Shown here: positions 8,314 through 15,800 of the stretch, one piece after another | Position numbering within the stretch: the first letter of the stretch is position 1 | Layout of the letters: every line of letters begins with the position of its first letter | Assembly: GCA_965223085.1 (NCBI GenBank) | Contig: OZ244981.1 | Span: forward strand, 3,410,001 to 3,474,000 | DNA: 64,000 bases | Direction of reading: 5' to 3' | DNA from: CBDCVO01 sp965223085 | Lineage (GTDB): Bacteria > Pseudomonadota > Gammaproteobacteria > Ga0077536 | Notes under the pieces: generated by a model | Told to the model about the DNA's origin: nothing | Database searches by the model: none | The model's input: the letters and a program-made list of their open reading frames with translations, nothing else | Position numbers and translations under genes: made by a program

Positions 8314-10868
8314 GCGCAACGGTCTCAACTAGCCACGAATACGTACACGAAGGGGCACCCCCGGACAGAACGAGCACCTGGCGGACAATGTTTCGTTTTG
8401 CTTTCGTATTTGCGCAACTTATGTTGCTGGTGGTGGTGATCCGCCAGTTCCAAATTGAAAGCAGCGCGTTTCTACGGATTTTCATCCTTGCCGTCGCCGG
8501 ATTTGCTGTGCACTATTTTTTACCGAGCGCGTTGCGGCAGCCGTTTTTCGTTGCGTTGTCAATTACCGGCATTTTTTTGGTATTGGGAACAGAAACCGCG
8601 AGTGCGCTCATCGGCGTTGGCATGGTGCTGATTGGGATCTGTCACTTGCCGGTGTCGTGGCGGATCCGGATCGCCTTGTTGCTGGGGAGCGGTGCCGCCC
8701 TCGCGGTTCTACGAGTCCAGGATTTCGATTCGCCGTGGACGCACGCGTTGTGGCCCATTCTAGGGTCAATGTTTATGTTTCGTTTGGCCGTCTACGTTTA
8801 TGATTTGCGTCACGACAAGCAGGCGGGCAGTTTGTGGAGTACGCTCGCGTACTTCTTTATGCTGCCGAATGTCTGTTTCCCTTTATTTCCTGTCGTCGAT
8901 TACAAAACCTTTTACCGCAATCACGCCACAAGCGATCTTTATGAGATCGCCCAACTCGGCGTGATCTGGATCGTGCGTGGTGTCTTTCACTTAGTACTTT
9001 ATCGTATTGTCTACTACCATTTTACTTTGCCACCCCATGAAGTCGTCGATGCCAATTCGCTTGTACAGTTTTTGATATCCAATTTTCTGCTCTATCTGCG
9101 AATATCCGGGCACTTTCATATCATTATCGGGATTCTCCATTTGTTTGGGTTCGGCTTACCCGAGACCCATAATCGCTATGTGTTGAGTTCGAGTTTTACG
9201 GAGTTTTGGCGCCGCATCAATATTTACTGGAAAGACTTCATGATGAAGGTTTTCTACTATCCGATCTATTTTCGATTACGTTCTTGGGGAGCGACTCGGG
9301 CACTGATATGCGCCACGGCTTGTGTATTCCTAGTAACCTGGGTGGCACATTCCTACCAGTGGTTTTGGCTACGTGGGACGTTCCCACTCATTTGGCAGGA
9401 TGCGGTGTTTTGGACCGTGCTAGCCGTCTTGGTGGTCATCAATTCGCTGCGCGAATTAAAGCATGGGCGTAAGCGTTCTTTGCAAGCATCACGTTGGACA
9501 CCGAGGGATTCGATTCTGCACGGCGTGAAAACCGTGGGCACGTTTACGACGATCGTTCTGTTGTGGTCGCTGTGGACGAGCGAGTCGTTTGCAAGTTGGC
9601 GTTCTATGTGGTCATTTTTGTCGACTACAAACGCAACCGGCGCTGGTTTTCCGAGTTACCTATTACTTGCTATTGCGATGGTGTTTGGTGGGGCCGTATT
9701 GTGGGGTCGAAACCTGAAGGGAGTTGACTCGAGATCAAAACCACTGTTCGTGTTTATGGGGGTATGCGTTACGCGCGCCACGGCACGGGCGCTCGCGCTG
9801 TTGTGTTTTCTTGCAATCATCGGTTTGCCTCAAGTTTATACCGAGTTCGGAGTCTCGACTGCGAATTTCGTTTTATCAGTGCGAGCAGACAGGCTAAGCC
9901 GTGTGGACTCGGCAAAGCTGCACCGCGGTTATTATGAAGATTTGACGCGTGTCGATCGTTTTAATTCGAAGCTCTGGGAAGTGTACATGACCAAGCCTAT
10001 GAATTGGCTCGACGTAACTGGCTCCGGCTTGACCCGTCTAACGGGAGACTTCGCGGTTTCCGAATTAATTCCCGACGCCCGTTCGACAACGAGTTTCAGT
10101 GTAGTTACAACTAACCGTTGGGGCATGCGTGACCAGGACTATACGAAGATCGTTCCGGAAAAAACCTATCGGTTGGCGGTGCTAGGTGCGTCTGCGGTAA
10201 TGGGGTGGGGTGTCGAAGATGACGAGCCGTTCGAAACGGTGTTCGAGCACATGCTCAATGAAAAGCTCGCAACCGAGTCATCGCAGCGATTTGAGTCACT
10301 TAATTTTGGGGTGCCGGGATATTACCCACCACAGCAGCTTCCCAACCTAGTCAAAGCGCTACAGTTTTCCCCCCACGGTGTGCTCTACATTGCAACGGGG
10401 AGAGAGCTCTCCAGGGCCGCTTACTTTGTTGCGGAAACGCTAACAAAGGGCCGCGAAATTCCCTACCCGCCGTTACGAGACATCGTGACGAGTGCGGGCG
10501 TGAACAGTACACAAACTCAAACCGAAGCGATGCGTCGCCTCGCTGAAGTAAAAGAAGACATTCTTGCGTGGCTATATCAGGAATTGGTCGAACGATGCAA
10601 AACGCATGGCGCTGAGCCAATTTTCGTATTCATTCCGCATGTCGAGAAAGGTACGTGGGAAAAAGAAACGGCACCGACCTTAGAAATCGCCCGTGCCGCT
10701 GGATTTCTGGTGTGGGACTTATCCGATGTTTACGGTAATCGCGGCGCGACTATGAAAATCGCTGAGTGGGACGACCATCCAAACGCACGGGCGCATCGGC
10801 TAATTGCCGAACAGATGCTTCAGGCCTTTAAAGAAAAATGGCCAGCACTGAGATCACAGTTAAAGTAA
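8310..10868 (+). CDS. MBOAT O-acyltransferase fused to an SGNH-hydrolase-like domain (DltB-DltD-like fusion)
   Basis: About 852 residues. The first 550 form a polytopic membrane protein with roughly a dozen hydrophobic segments and MBOAT signatures: SFTEFWRRINIYWKDFMMKV, then a conserved His at about residue 347 in VAHSYQWFWLRGTFP. The C-terminal third is an SGNH-type domain: Ser about 628 in LGASAVMGWGVEDDEPF (block I) and Asp/His about 820-823 in WDDHPNARAH (block V). MBOAT proteins move an acyl group from a thioester donor across the membrane onto an extracytoplasmic hydroxyl; in the Dlt pathway MBOAT DltB works with SGNH-fold DltD. Both activities in one chain, next to an A domain and carrier, suggest a Dlt-like transfer system. 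ATG 8310 gives an ATGA overlap; ATG 8298 is an alternative. The acceptor is unknown (sugar, polymer or lipid). Confidence 0.85.
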   Translation: MSATVSTSHEYVHEGAPPDRTSTWRTMFRFAFVFAQLMLLVVVIRQFQIESSAFLRIFILAVAGFAVHYFLPSALRQPFFVALSITGIFLVLGTETASALIGVGMVLIGICHLPVSWRIRIALLLGSGAALAVLRVQDFDSPWTHALWPILGSMFMFRLAVYVYDLRHDKQAGSLWSTLAYFFMLPNVCFPLFPVVDYKTFYRNHATSDLYEIAQLGVIWIVRGVFHLVLYRIVYYHFTLPPHEVVDANSLVQFLISNFLLYLRISGHFHIIIGILHLFGFGLPETHNRYVLSSSFTEFWRRINIYWKDFMMKVFYYPIYFRLRSWGATRALICATACVFLVTWVAHSYQWFWLRGTFPLIWQDAVFWTVLAVLVVINSLRELKHGRKRSLQASRWTPRDSILHGVKTVGTFTTIVLLWSLWTSESFASWRSMWSFLSTTNATGAGFPSYLLLAIAMVFGGAVLWGRNLKGVDSRSKPLFVFMGVCVTRATARALALLCFLAIIGLPQVYTEFGVSTANFVLSVRADRLSRVDSAKLHRGYYEDLTRVDRFNSKLWEVYMTKPMNWLDVTGSGLTRLTGDFAVSELIPDARSTTSFSVVTTNRWGMRDQDYTKIVPEKTYRLAVLGASAVMGWGVEDDEPFETVFEHMLNEKLATESSQRFESLNFGVPGYYPPQQLPNLVKALQFSPHGVLYIATGRELSRAAYFVAETLTKGREIPYPPLRDIVTSAGVNSTQTQTEAMRRLAEVKEDILAWLYQELVERCKTHGAEPIFVFIPHVEKGTWEKETAPTLEIARAAGFLVWDLSDVYGNRGATMKIAEWDDHPNARAHRLIAEQMLQAFKEKWPALRSQLK

Positions 10869-10915
10869 GGCCACTACTGTTACCAACGCCAAACATAATC
10901 AACGGAGAACTCTTG

Positions 10916-11167
10916 ATGGATGCCGATTCAATCAAGCAATCAGTGAAAGAATTCGTGCTAGATGAATTTTTGCCTGGTGAAGACGCAGCCGCGCTGAGCG
11001 ACGATACGGAGCTATTTTCTCAAGGTATTCTGGATTCGTTGGCGAGTTTGAAACTAGTGTCCTTTCTCGAGGAACGGTTCGGGATCACAGTGGAGCCCCA
11101 CGAAGTCGATGCGGAGTTTCTGGATACGTTGGATCGAATAGCATCTTTGGTGGCATCGAAGCAGTAA
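10916..11167 (+). CDS. Acyl/peptidyl carrier protein
   Basis: 83 residues, acidic four-helix carrier. The phosphopantetheine attachment Ser41 is in SQGILDSLASLKLVSFLEE, followed by the usual helix and FGITVEPHEVDAEFLDTLDR. Length and motif fit stand-alone D-alanyl carrier (DltC) or PltL-type peptidyl carrier proteins. ATG 10916 is preceded by GGAGA at about 8 nt; an upstream in-frame start overlapping the MBOAT gene has no Shine-Dalgarno. It is the last intact gene of the four-gene unit and would accept the activated amino acid, present it to the flavoprotein and donate it to the membrane acyltransferase. No phosphopantetheinyl transferase is in the window, so activation must come from elsewhere. 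Confidence 0.9.
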   Translation: MDADSIKQSVKEFVLDEFLPGEDAAALSDDTELFSQGILDSLASLKLVSFLEERFGITVEPHEVDAEFLDTLDRIASLVASKQ

Positions 11168-11438
11168 TTATCGGGATCGCTATCTTAAACAGCATATCGA
11201 CGTGCTTACGGAAATCGGCTTCGTCGATATCGAAATTGAGGAAGCGTGCGACTGGCACGGCGAAGACTGGCAGGCGTTAAGCAGTTACTCGGTATTCGTT
11301 AAAGGGGCTTTGCAGCCTGATATCGACCTTGCGCTAGGTAACGCAGCGTTGCGCGCGGGTATGCGTATCGCCTATGACGAACTCGAACTCGATGCTGTCA
11401 AACGGGCGTGGTTTCATTGTATCGGGCGTAAACCTTGA
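11168..11438 (+). pseudogene. Remnant C-terminus of a SAM-dependent methyltransferase
   Basis: The frame directly after the carrier-protein stop reads NYRDRYLKQHIDVLTEIGF, then VDIEIEEACDW, SSYSVFVKGAL and finally RAWFHCIGRKP. This is the C-terminal region of a class I methyltransferase-like protein: a beta-alpha unit with Leu-x-x-x-Gly-Phe, then a strand, a Ser-x-Ser-hydrophobic strand and a terminal C-x-G-R-K-P. The SAM-binding N-terminal half is absent and no good start or Shine-Dalgarno exists; homology appears to begin at the carrier gene stop. I read it as a deletion scar. A GTG at 11202 could express about 78 residues, but a functional peptide seems unlikely. Confidence 0.6.
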
Positions 11439-11538
11439 GGCATTGAAACAGCGTCGAATTTTTTTATCCGCTGTGCAGGCTTGGCTGGCATCATGCCTGC
11501 TTGCGTCGGCAATGCGCGGGCGAATTATCGTAGTATTT

Positions 11539-11623
11539 TGGTGCCGAGGAGAGGACTCGAACCTCCACGGATCTCTCCACTGATACCTGAAACCAGCGCG
11601 TCTACCAATTCCGCCACCTCGGC
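11539..11623 (-). tRNA. tRNA-Leu (anticodon CAG)
   Basis: The minus strand reads GCCGAGGTGGCGGAATTGGT and continues into a complete class II tRNA: D-arm with GGTAGACGC, anticodon stem-loop CTGGT-TTCAGGT-ATCAG giving anticodon CAG, a long variable arm, T-arm GGTTCGAGTCC, acceptor strand pairing and an encoded CCA (TGG at 11539-11541 on the plus strand). The long variable arm and the 5' sequence identify Leu. Confidence 0.95.
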
Positions 11624-11635
11624 CGTGAGCGATGG

Positions 11636-11664
11636 AATCTACAGAACTGCCTGAACGGAGTCAA
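11636..11664 (-). promoter_or_regulatory. Candidate sigma70 promoter for tRNA-Leu
   Basis: On the minus strand TTGACT (11664-11659) and TAGATT (11641-11636) are 17 bp apart, ending 12 bp before the mature tRNA 5' end. Position and spacing are right for a tRNA promoter. Confidence 0.6.
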
Positions 11665-11736
11665 TTTGGGCCGGCAATGCTTTAGATCCTGTCGGCATCG
11701 TTCGCCAATAAGTCATGCAGCCACAATCAGGGTAAT

Positions 11737-13941
11737 ATGTCCCGATGCACTGCGTTCAATGTCCGGGCGCCCACCGCTATAAGTAATCCGATGCCTAAGC
11801 AACACCAAGTCTCCATTCCATCTCGGGATGAAATTATTGCAGCTTTGGAAGCCGCACAGGCGCCAATGCAGCGGGCAGCCTTGGCGCGGCGGCTGAAGGT
11901 TCGCGGTGCGGCCGCCCTAGAGGCCCTGCAACGTCGACTTCGTGCCATGGTGCGTGATGCTCAGATCATGGAAACCCGCCGCGGGCAATACGGTCTTGTT
12001 ACCCAGATGGAACTGTTACCTGGTCGGGTCATGGGACATCCCGACGGTTATGCCTTTATTCGGCTCGATGCCGGCGGTGAGGATGTACACGTCGCACGCC
12101 GCGAGGCGAGTCAAGTATTGCATGGCGATCGTGTGCTCGCCCGTATTTCTGGATATGACAACCAGGGTCGTCCGAAAGGAACTATCGTTGAAGTTTTGGA
12201 ACGCGCGAACCATGAGATCGTCGGGCGTTTTATCCGCGAATCTGGTATCGCCTACGTGGTACCCGATCTGCGCAAACTCAATCAGGATGTGCTGATCCCA
12301 AAAGGTCAGCAAGGTGGCGCCAAAAGCGGGCAGATCGTAGTCGCAACGATAGAGCAGCAACCCGATCGTCATCATCGGCCGATCGGGCGGGTGAGCGAGG
12401 TGCTCGGAGAGCATATGGGGCCGGGCATGGAAATTGATATTGCGATCCGGACACACGGTTTGGCGACCGAATTCTCGCCACCGGCCGTTACTGAAGCCAA
12501 CACGATAAGAGATCGGATCACGAAGGCACAGATTGAAGCGCGTCGAGATTTGCGCAGTTGTGCTTTCGTGACGATCGATGGCGACGACGCGCGCGATTTT
12601 GATGACGCGATTTTTTGTCGCAAAACTCGCGGTGGATATACGCTTTTCGTGGCTATCGCGGATGTAGCACATTACGTTGAGTATCACTCGGCGCTCGACG
12701 ATGACGCACGCGAGCGCGGTACGTCGGTATATTTTCCGGATCGTGTCATCCCGATGCTACCGGAGCGCTTGTCAAACGGGATCTGTTCTTTAAACCCGCG
12801 AGTCGATCGTTTGGCTATCGTGTGCGAAATGCGTTTCGACACCGCAGGCAATCGCACCCGGGCGCGTTTTTGCGAAGCAGTGATTCAGTCCCGGGCGCGT
12901 TTGAACTACGATGAAGTGGCACACTGGATTGCCGAGCGGGGTGATCTGTCAGCGGATGAGCCCGTGGCCAAGCAACTTAACGCGGCGTTTGAACTTTATC
13001 AGCTGCTCCGCGTACAGCGCGATGAGCGCGGGGCTTTGGATATCGACTCCGTCGAACCGCGATTTTATTTTAACGCCGATCGCAAAATTGAGCGGATCGT
13101 TGGGCGGACTCGAAATGATGCTCATCGCCTGATCGAAGAGTGCATGATCGCGGCAAACGTTGCGGCCGCTGAGTACTTGGTCGCACCGAGGGATCCGTTT
13201 TTATATCGCGTGCATGATCGGCCGGACGATGAAAAAGTCGAGGCTTTACGTGGGTTTCTGGCGGAGCTCGGCGTGAGTCTTGCGGGCGGCGCATCGAGTT
13301 CTGCCGGTCACTTTGCCTACGTGTTGCGTTTGGCGCGCGAACGCGTCGACCGTCACCTCATCGAAACGATGGTGCTGCGTAGCCTGAAGCTTGCATGCTA
13401 CAGCCCAGATAACGTTGGACATTTTGGTCTCGCGCTGGACAACTACGCGCATTTCACTTCACCGATTCGTCGCTATCCTGATTTAGTCGTGCATCGGGCG
13501 ATCAAAGCAAAGCTCAAGCGTCGCCGTGGCCCGCATAGCGAAGAAGACGTCGCTTTACTGGGCGAGCACTGCTCGATGGCGGAGCGCCGTGCTGATGATG
13601 CGACCCGCGACGCCGTCGCGTGGCTCAAATGCGAATATATGGAAGACAAGCTCGGCGAAACGTTTGGCGGCTTGATAAGCTCGGTCACATCGTTCGGTAT
13701 CTTCGTCGAGCTAGACGACGTTTTCATCGAAGGCCTCATTCATGTGACTGCATTGCCTGAGGACTATTATCACTTCGATCCCATCGGGCATCGCCTTATG
13801 GGACGTCGTACCGATCGTGAATACCGCATCGGCCAAAAGATCGACGTGACCGTCGCGCGTGTGAGCGTTGATGACCGTCAAATCGATTTCGTACCTGCAA
13901 ACCAGCTTCCCGCTACCCGCAAACGCCGTCGGCGCAACTAG
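11737..13941 (+). CDS. rnr: Ribonuclease R
   Basis: 734 residues, processive 3'-5' exoribonuclease that degrades structured RNA and takes part in rRNA quality control and trans-translation. Domain order: winged-helix region at about residues 25-85, cold-shock domains (LLPGRVMGHPDGYAFIRLD onwards, to about 240), the RNB catalytic domain with the metal-binding acidic cluster (TIDGDDARDFDDAIF, about residues 280-295) and SLKLACYSPDNVGHFGLALD, and an S1 domain (GGLISSVTSFGIFVELDD, about residues 645-725). The C-terminus after S1 is short (ATRKRRRRN), without the long Lys-rich tail of the E. coli enzyme. An alternative ATG is at 11791. It is followed directly by rlmB, whose GTG overlaps the last base of the stop codon, as is common in gammaproteobacteria. 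Confidence 0.96.
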   Translation: MSRCTAFNVRAPTAISNPMPKQHQVSIPSRDEIIAALEAAQAPMQRAALARRLKVRGAAALEALQRRLRAMVRDAQIMETRRGQYGLVTQMELLPGRVMGHPDGYAFIRLDAGGEDVHVARREASQVLHGDRVLARISGYDNQGRPKGTIVEVLERANHEIVGRFIRESGIAYVVPDLRKLNQDVLIPKGQQGGAKSGQIVVATIEQQPDRHHRPIGRVSEVLGEHMGPGMEIDIAIRTHGLATEFSPPAVTEANTIRDRITKAQIEARRDLRSCAFVTIDGDDARDFDDAIFCRKTRGGYTLFVAIADVAHYVEYHSALDDDARERGTSVYFPDRVIPMLPERLSNGICSLNPRVDRLAIVCEMRFDTAGNRTRARFCEAVIQSRARLNYDEVAHWIAERGDLSADEPVAKQLNAAFELYQLLRVQRDERGALDIDSVEPRFYFNADRKIERIVGRTRNDAHRLIEECMIAANVAAAEYLVAPRDPFLYRVHDRPDDEKVEALRGFLAELGVSLAGGASSSAGHFAYVLRLARERVDRHLIETMVLRSLKLACYSPDNVGHFGLALDNYAHFTSPIRRYPDLVVHRAIKAKLKRRRGPHSEEDVALLGEHCSMAERRADDATRDAVAWLKCEYMEDKLGETFGGLISSVTSFGIFVELDDVFIEGLIHVTALPEDYYHFDPIGHRLMGRRTDREYRIGQKIDVTVARVSVDDRQIDFVPANQLPATRKRRRRN

Positions 13942-14690
13942 TGACGCGCACGTTTGTCATTGGGGGTGTGCACGCGGTGAGTACTGCGCTCGTACAGGCA
14001 AACGTAAATTGCGTGGAATTCTGGGTGAAAAAGGGTCTGCGTACAGCGCAGCTCGAGGACTTATGCGCTAAGGCTGTCGAAACCGGCTTAACTGTGCAAG
14101 AGGTTGGGGCGCCAACGCTGGATCGCCTGGTCGGGAGTTCGGCCCACCAGGGCGTGGCGTTACGGCGTCGATTACCGCAACCGTGGGATTATCCGCGTTT
14201 GGAACAGTGTGTGGTAGAGCAACCGAATTGCCTGTTGTTGATCCTCGATCGAGTACAAGATCCGCATAATCTTGGCGCGTGTTTGCGGGTGGCGGACGGT
14301 GCCGGGGTCGATGCCGTGGTGACGCCGCGAGACCATTCAGTAGGTCTTACTAGTGTCGTCGCGAAAACTGCTAGCGGAGCGCTCGACACGGTGCCGTTAG
14401 CTCAAGTTGGCAATCTCGCCCAGACTTTGCAACGTCTTGCTCAACATGGAGTTTGGTGCGTAGGCGCGACCCATGATGGTACGCAATCGATCTACGACTG
14501 TGATTTATCCTCGGCGTTGGCCTTGGTGCTGGGCGGTGAAGGGCGTGGTTTGCGGCGCTTGACCCGCCAGCGTTGTGATCATTTGATTCGCATACCCATG
14601 CACGGCGTCGGCACTAGCCTGAATGTGAGCACCGCCGCAGCCGTATGCTTATTCGAAGCACGCCGGCAGCGCTCGATCGGGGCGGGCTAG
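13941..14690 (+). CDS. rlmB: 23S rRNA (guanosine-2'-O)-methyltransferase RlmB
   Basis: 249 residues, SPOUT-class enzyme that methylates G2251 of 23S rRNA. The N-terminal substrate-binding domain begins TRTFVIGGVHAVSTAL. The knotted C-terminal domain has the three SPOUT motifs: LDRVQDPHNLGACLRVAD (motif 1, with the N-x-G-A Asn), LVLGGEGRGL (motif 2) and GVGTSLNVSTAAAVCLFE (motif 3). GTG start shares a base with the rnr stop codon, indicating translational coupling. Length is normal for the family (about 245). It forms the 3' end of the rnr-rlmB unit; a separate promoter for the ribosomal-protein genes starts 10 bp after its stop. Confidence 0.95.
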   Translation: MTRTFVIGGVHAVSTALVQANVNCVEFWVKKGLRTAQLEDLCAKAVETGLTVQEVGAPTLDRLVGSSAHQGVALRRRLPQPWDYPRLEQCVVEQPNCLLLILDRVQDPHNLGACLRVADGAGVDAVVTPRDHSVGLTSVVAKTASGALDTVPLAQVGNLAQTLQRLAQHGVWCVGATHDGTQSIYDCDLSSALALVLGGEGRGLRRLTRQRCDHLIRIPMHGVGTSLNVSTAAAVCLFEARRQRSIGAG

Positions 14691-14699
14691 GAGGGCTGC

Positions 14700-14728
14700 T
14701 TTACACACTTGCGATCGAACTCTAGAAT
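14700..14728 (+). promoter_or_regulatory. Sigma70 promoter for the rpsF operon
   Basis: TTTACA (14700-14705) and TAGAAT (14723-14728) are separated by exactly 17 bp; each matches consensus at five of six positions. It lies just after rlmB and gives a leader of about 135 nt before rpsF. Confidence 0.75.
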
Positions 14729-14734
14729 AGCGCT

Positions 14735-14870
14735 CGCGTTTCCCCCGAGTTTGTCTCGACGGGTTCGGCTTGTGAAGCGTATTTGCCGGCGACCTGTAAT
14801 TGGGGATCGCTGTCACTCCTTGCTTCACCGCGAGTTCGGGAAGCTTTTATCCACAAGGAGATCTGTTTAA
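14735..14870 (+). promoter_or_regulatory. rpsF 5' leader, candidate S6:S18 autoregulatory RNA
   Basis: The leader can fold: GTGAAGC (around 14773) is complementary to GCTTCAC (around 14823), and CTCGCG near 14734 to CGCGAG near 14829. A leader bound by the S6:S18 complex is known upstream of rpsF in many bacteria. I see a plausible fold but cannot confirm the conserved CCG-containing motif by eye. Confidence 0.4.
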
Positions 14871-15377
14871 GTGCGTCACTATGAAGTAGTGTTTTTGGTC
14901 CACCCCGACCAAAGCGAGCAAGTCGCTGCGATGATTGACCGTTATCGTGCAATGATCGAAAATGGTGCCGGGCTCATCCATCGTCTCGAAGATTGGGGTC
15001 GGCGACAGTTAGCATATCCGATCGCTAAAGTTCACAAAGCGCATTACGTATTGATGAACGTCGAATGTGACGCTAGCGTGTTAGAGGAGCTGACGAGTGC
15101 GTTCCGTTTCAACGATGCGGTATTGCGTAACTTAGTAATTAAACGCGACGCCGCTGTTACGGAAGCCTCGATGATGGCGAAAGCGCGTGAAGAAGAACAA
15201 CGCAATGAAAACGAGCGTCAGAAACGCAGTGAAAATGAACGTCGCGAGGTCGTGGAAGAAGATAGTCAGAGCGACGACGCTCGGGGGGGCGTAGAAACGG
15301 ATGCGGGGAGCCCTCGTGAAGAGAATAAGCAAAGCGAAGACGAGGCCCCTGATCCAGAACAGGAGCAAGTTGAATGA
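14871..15377 (+). CDS. rpsF: 30S ribosomal protein S6 with acidic C-terminal extension
   Basis: 168 residues. The first 100 or so are canonical S6 (MRHYEVVFLVHPDQSEQV, GRRQLAYPIAKVHKAHYVLM, FRFNDAVLRNLVI), which binds S18 in the platform of the small subunit. The remaining 60 or so residues are a highly charged, Glu/Asp-rich low-complexity tail (EEEQRNENERQKRSENERRE and onwards), longer than the E. coli tail, which RimK extends with glutamates. GTG start with AAGGAG 10 nt upstream. The stop overlaps the rpsR start (ATGA), so S6 and S18 are translated in step. Confidence 0.96.
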   Translation: MRHYEVVFLVHPDQSEQVAAMIDRYRAMIENGAGLIHRLEDWGRRQLAYPIAKVHKAHYVLMNVECDASVLEELTSAFRFNDAVLRNLVIKRDAAVTEASMMAKAREEEQRNENERQKRSENERREVVEEDSQSDDARGGVETDAGSPREENKQSEDEAPDPEQEQVE

Positions 15378-15610
15378 GACAAAGTGTACCGAAACATTTT
15401 CGCCGTCGCCGCTATTGCCGTTTCACCGCCGAGGGTGTTGAAGAAATCGACTATAAGGACTTGAACACGCTCAAAGCATACATTTCGGAGAACGGGAAAA
15501 TCGTACCCAGCCGTATTTCGGGTACGAAGGCACGTTATCAACGGCAACTCGCGACCGCCGTGAAACGCGCGCGTTATCTCGCGTTGTTACCGTATTGTGA
15601 CGCGCATTAA
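15374..15610 (+). CDS. rpsR: 30S ribosomal protein S18
   Basis: 78 residues, full length. MRQSVPKHFRRRRYCRFTAE gives the basic N-terminus with one Cys, followed by IDYKDLNTLKAYISENGKI and the rRNA-binding core GTKARYQRQLATAVKRARYL, ending LLPYCDAH. It pairs with S6 on the platform of the 30S subunit. The ATGA overlap with rpsF couples the two. Immediately downstream the operon is interrupted by a MITE-like element before the DUF2232 gene and rplI. Confidence 0.97.
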   Translation: MRQSVPKHFRRRRYCRFTAEGVEEIDYKDLNTLKAYISENGKIVPSRISGTKARYQRQLATAVKRARYLALLPYCDAH

Positions 15611-15622
15611 TTTGGCGTCATT

Positions 15623-15785
15623 TAGTGTCCTGTCCGACAAATAGCTTTCACAATTCGCTGATCTTTTCCGTCCCTAGCCATGGTGCTCGTCCTTGCGTCG
15701 AGTCTGCTACACGGTGTCCTCGGCCCTTGCCGGGAACGAAAAATCCAGCGCGACTTACGTAACCTATTTGTCGGACAGGACACTA
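15623..15785. mobile_element. MITE-like element (163 bp, perfect terminal inverted repeats, TA ends)
   Basis: A perfect 22-bp inverted repeat closes the element: 15623-15644 and 15764-15785, each TA followed by GTGTCCTGTCCGACAAATAG. Inside, after a 10-nt spacer on both sides, an imperfect second repeat begins with TCGC (15655 onwards and, inverted, ending 15753). TA at both outer edges is what a duplicated TA target would leave, as for IS630/Tc1-mariner elements. No transposase is encoded, so it would be non-autonomous. It lies 12 bp after rpsR and ends 15 bp before the DUF2232 start. Confidence 0.8.
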
Positions 15786-15800
15786 GCGACTAGACATCCG

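Noticed and set aside
11374..11583. 69-codon plus-strand frame crossing into tRNA-Leu
   Set aside because: A translation through the tRNA complement; no support.
12016..12687. 223-codon minus-strand frame opposite rnr
   Set aside because: Lies wholly within a conserved essential-type gene and shows no recognisable protein features.
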